Positions 7,000-8,195 of a DNA stretch of 8,195 nucleotides are shown here, one piece after another (the stretch's first letter is position 1; each line of letters starts with the position of its first letter). The DNA lies in contig JADJRJ010000032.1 of the NCBI GenBank assembly GCA_016712265.1, forward strand, positions 1-8,195, read 5' to 3'. Under the pieces are notes generated by a model, which saw only the letters and a list, made by a program, of their open reading frames with translations, was not told the DNA's origin and made no database searches. The DNA comes from Gemmatimonadota bacterium (lineage in GTDB: Bacteria; Gemmatimonadota; Gemmatimonadetes; Gemmatimonadales; Gemmatimonadaceae). Position numbers and translations under genes: made by a program.

Positions 7000-7325
7000 T
7001 TGTCCCCCCCGTGCCAGATGCCGCCCCAGACGCCGTGCGGCTCGTCGCGTCCGGCGTTGTAGCACTCGGCCTTCACCGGGCAGGGTTTGCAGTAGTCCGC
7101 GATGAAGTCCCGCACCACCGCCGGCGGCTTCCGGCCCGCGGCGAAGATCACGCCGTCGAGCTCGCCCATGGTGTCCCTGCACTCCGCACGAGACGCCCAG
7201 CCCGGATCGAGGCGGATGGGTGCTGGGGGTGTGACGGGCAACGTCCGGGCGATGGCGTACGCGGTGTCGAGGTCCCCAGCGTCCACGGCGTCGAGCGCGG
7301 CCATGGCCTGCTGTTGCGGCGTCAT
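6996..7325 (-). CDS. WhiB-family iron-sulfur transcription factor
   Basis: WhiB-like protein of 109 residues. The four cluster-binding cysteines are C49, C79, C82 and C88 (spacing C-x2-C-x5-C for the last three), followed by the family turn GVWGG at 98-102. These proteins bind a [4Fe-4S] cluster and regulate transcription, typically through the sigma factor; they are confined to actinobacteria and their phages. Unusually, it ends just after the turn (IWHGGDK) and lacks the basic DNA-binding tail of most relatives. The start is ATG at 7325 (ATGA overlap with the gene before); an upstream in-frame ATG at 7352 lies inside that gene. It may control phage or host promoters through protein contacts only. 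Confidence 0.92.
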   Translation of the reverse strand: MTPQQQAMAALDAVDAGDLDTAYAIARTLPVTPPAPIRLDPGWASRAECRDTMGELDGVIFAAGRKPPAVVRDFIADYCKPCPVKAECYNAGRDEPHGVWGGIWHGGDK

Positions 7326-7687
7326 CGGGCACCCCTCAGCGCCGCACGGCACGCGGCCACACCGGCGGCCGCGTCACCCACACCCGAGGCGCACTCTGGG
7401 CAATCCAGCGCATCCTGCGTCGGGTGGTCGACGCAGCGGGGTCGGATGTGGACAGTCGTCGTCGGGGAGTCAGCCTGCGTGGCCTTCCACCACGGCCCGG
7501 CCTCGTCGAGCCGCGCCGGGGTCTTGGTCTGCGCGTCGGTGGCGATCCACGCCAGCGCCACGGCGACATCCCGGTAGGCGCTGGCCTTGTGCCGGCTGAG
7601 GTAGGTCAGCAGCGACGACACGGGCCAGTCGGGGCGCAGTGCGTGGGCGGCTGCAGCGAGTCGTTCGGCTTCGGTCTTGGTCAGCAT
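7322..7687 (-). CDS. Hypothetical phage protein (121 aa)
   Basis: Starts MLTKTEAERLAAAAHALRPD at ATG 7687; no strong ribosome binding site is visible, and the first base of the operon after the spacer is close by. The N-terminal two thirds are helical (LLTYLSRHKASAYRDVAVAL, PARLDEAGPWW), a pattern seen in many actinophage hypotheticals near replication genes. The C-terminus has CVDH followed by CPEC, a plausible zinc knuckle. Function unknown. It leads the cotranscribed run WhiB-methylase-nuclease. Confidence 0.8.
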   Translation of the reverse strand: MLTKTEAERLAAAAHALRPDWPVSSLLTYLSRHKASAYRDVAVALAWIATDAQTKTPARLDEAGPWWKATQADSPTTTVHIRPRCVDHPTQDALDCPECASGVGDAAAGVAACRAALRGAR

Positions 7688-7737
7688 GGGTGTTCCAAGT
7701 CCAAGACGTCGCGGAGGGTGAGCGGGCTGGGAGCGAC

Positions 7738-7749
7738 GACGCGCGCGTC
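7738..7749. promoter_or_regulatory. 12-bp perfect palindrome
   Basis: GACGCGCGCGTC reads the same on both strands. It lies about 50 bases upstream of the start at 7687 and could be a repressor site. Its CG-rich composition makes chance occurrence quite possible. Confidence 0.25.
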
Positions 7750-7793
7750 ACTTACTGGACGTTTGGATTTGAGGTGACGACAGAAGTACTTAA

Positions 7794-7832
7794 GGGCTGG
7801 GCTGGGCTGGGGGGGCTGGGCTGGGCTGGGCT
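7794..7832 (+). repeat. GGGCT pentamer array, potential G-quadruplex
   Basis: Seven runs of three or more G separated by CT: GGGCT repeated, with one run lengthened to seven G (7809-7815). Four or more G3 runs with two-base loops fit the G-quadruplex consensus on the plus strand, that is, the template strand for the leftward genes. Such an array can also slip and vary in length. Confidence 0.85.
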
Positions 7833-7854
7833 GTGCATGCGTTACTCGCGTGCA

Positions 7855-7869
7855 TGTAACGGCGTTACA
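7855..7869. promoter_or_regulatory. 15-bp palindrome (TGTAACGGCGTTACA), likely operator
   Basis: Perfect inverted repeat TGTAACG/CGTTACA around a central G. A third half-site, CGTTAC, lies at 7840-7845, next to a TGCATG that recurs at 7851-7856. It sits just downstream of the replication-type gene stop and upstream of the early operon, as expected for a dimeric repressor or replication-protein site. The protein that binds it is unknown. Confidence 0.5.
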
Positions 7870-7878
7870 CACGGCGTG

Positions 7879-8195
7879 TCACGCTCCTTTCTCGTCGCGC
7901 TGCGCGTCCTTGCGGTCACGCCACGCCTTGAGCCGGTCCGCGTCCTTGCGGCGCTTCTCGACGACCGCGGCGCGAGTGGGCTGGAAGTCGATCCAGCCGT
8001 GGAATCGCCACCCGGCGTCAGCGCGCTCCCACAGACCCACCCGCACCAGGTCTTCCGCCTCGCGCTTGGTGCCGTCGAGGATGCGCAGGGCGCTCTCCGG
8101 TACGTACCCGTCGAGCAGTTGGCCGGCGCTCCACGACCCGGCGGACGTCCACAGGGCGCGAGCACCCTTGGACGCGGCCAGCCACTTGGGGTGGC
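7879..8195 (-). CDS. Replication-type HTH DNA-binding phage protein, partial (N-terminus beyond right edge)
   Basis: The last 104 residues and stop (TGA, 7879-7881) of a gene that enters from the right edge. The visible sequence begins HPKWLAASKGARALWTSAGS and continues LLDGYVPESALRIL, LVRVGLWERADAGWRFHGWI, then a highly charged basic tail (EKRRKDADRLKAWRDRKDA). The layout, with a tryptophan-rich winged-helix-like block, the motif GWRFHGWxxxQPTR and a basic coiled tail, matches a group of actinophage DNA-binding proteins often annotated as replication initiators or HTH proteins near DnaB/DnaC-type genes. A role in phage replication start is inferred from this resemblance. Confidence 0.77.
   Translation of the reverse strand, partial: HPKWLAASKGARALWTSAGSWSAGQLLDGYVPESALRILDGTKREAEDLVRVGLWERADAGWRFHGWIDFQPTRAAVVEKRRKDADRLKAWRDRKDAQRDEKGA

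Larger units (their letters stand above)
7688..7878. other. Non-coding spacer with repeats, probable control region
   Basis: The only sizable gap on the minus strand. It carries an A+T-rich patch (about 7745-7795, including the palindrome AAGTACTT), a G-rich pentamer array (7794-7832), TGCATG twice (7834-7839, 7851-7856) and a 15-bp palindrome at 7855-7869. It lies between a replication-type gene and the rest of the early operon, which fits a promoter/operator or replication-origin region. A 63-aa frame (7681-7872) crosses it but is rejected. No convincing -35/-10 pair is identified. Confidence 0.5.

Noticed and set aside
6013..7332. 439-residue version of the methylase
   Set aside because: The extra N-terminus is antiparallel in sense to nothing known and lies in another frame of the well-supported WhiB gene; the homology starts at the GTG at 6999.
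7794..7832. CRISPR-like repeat array
   Set aside because: Five-base tandem units without spacers; simple sequence repeat.
7681..7872. 63-residue minus-strand frame across the spacer
   Set aside because: Its middle is only the translated GGGCT array (QPSPAQPPQPSP); weakly placed GTG start; no family resemblance.

Overview
This window looks like part of a siphovirus-type prophage, or a phage genome, from a high-GC actinobacterium. The evidence is strong G+C bias with G/C at third codon positions, frequent GTG starts, a WhiB-type iron-sulfur regulator, and the phage gene order: replication-type DNA-binding protein, small early genes, Dam-type methylase, VRR-NUC nuclease, HNH endonuclease, terminase large subunit. 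Every gene I can support is on the minus strand, so transcription runs from the right edge to the left edge. I did not find integrase, tRNA, att site or CRISPR sequence, so integration is an inference. The genus cannot be told from this window.

Right part (about 4620-8195): intact genes. A partial replication-type HTH protein enters from the right edge. A 191-base non-coding stretch follows, holding a G-rich GGGCT repeat and a 15-bp palindrome. Then comes a tightly packed operon: a hypothetical protein, WhiB, DNA adenine methylase, VRR-NUC nuclease, two hypotheticals and a small zinc-binding protein.

Middle part (about 1700-4626): the same operon continues, but three of its genes are split between reading frames at short G/C runs. 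These are a zinc-finger protein (4245-4626), a hypothetical (3273-4090) and a large zinc-ribbon plus HTH protein (1760-2819). Between them are three small open genes: a 53-aa basic protein, a 104-aa hypothetical and a 48-aa zinc ribbon. Once the frameshifts are bridged, almost every junction is a 4-base ATGA/GTGA overlap or a TGATG overlap, which strongly supports the reconstruction. The one gap in the chain, at 1708-1759, carries a hairpin.

Left part (1-1707): an HNH endonuclease with a doubtful C-terminus, then a wrecked terminase large subunit gene filling 1-1369. Its homology is clear in short stretches (ATPase Walker-B DEA motif, conserved middle, nuclease-domain C-terminus), but the frame changes roughly every 50-150 bases. 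The density of frameshifts rises from right to left: none in 4.6-8.2 kb, five in 1.76-4.5 kb, ten or more in 1-1.4 kb. That is either a decaying prophage packaging module or uncorrected indel error in the assembly. The sequence alone cannot decide, but most of the damage is small indels rather than substitutions. I see no convincing undescribed defence system here.
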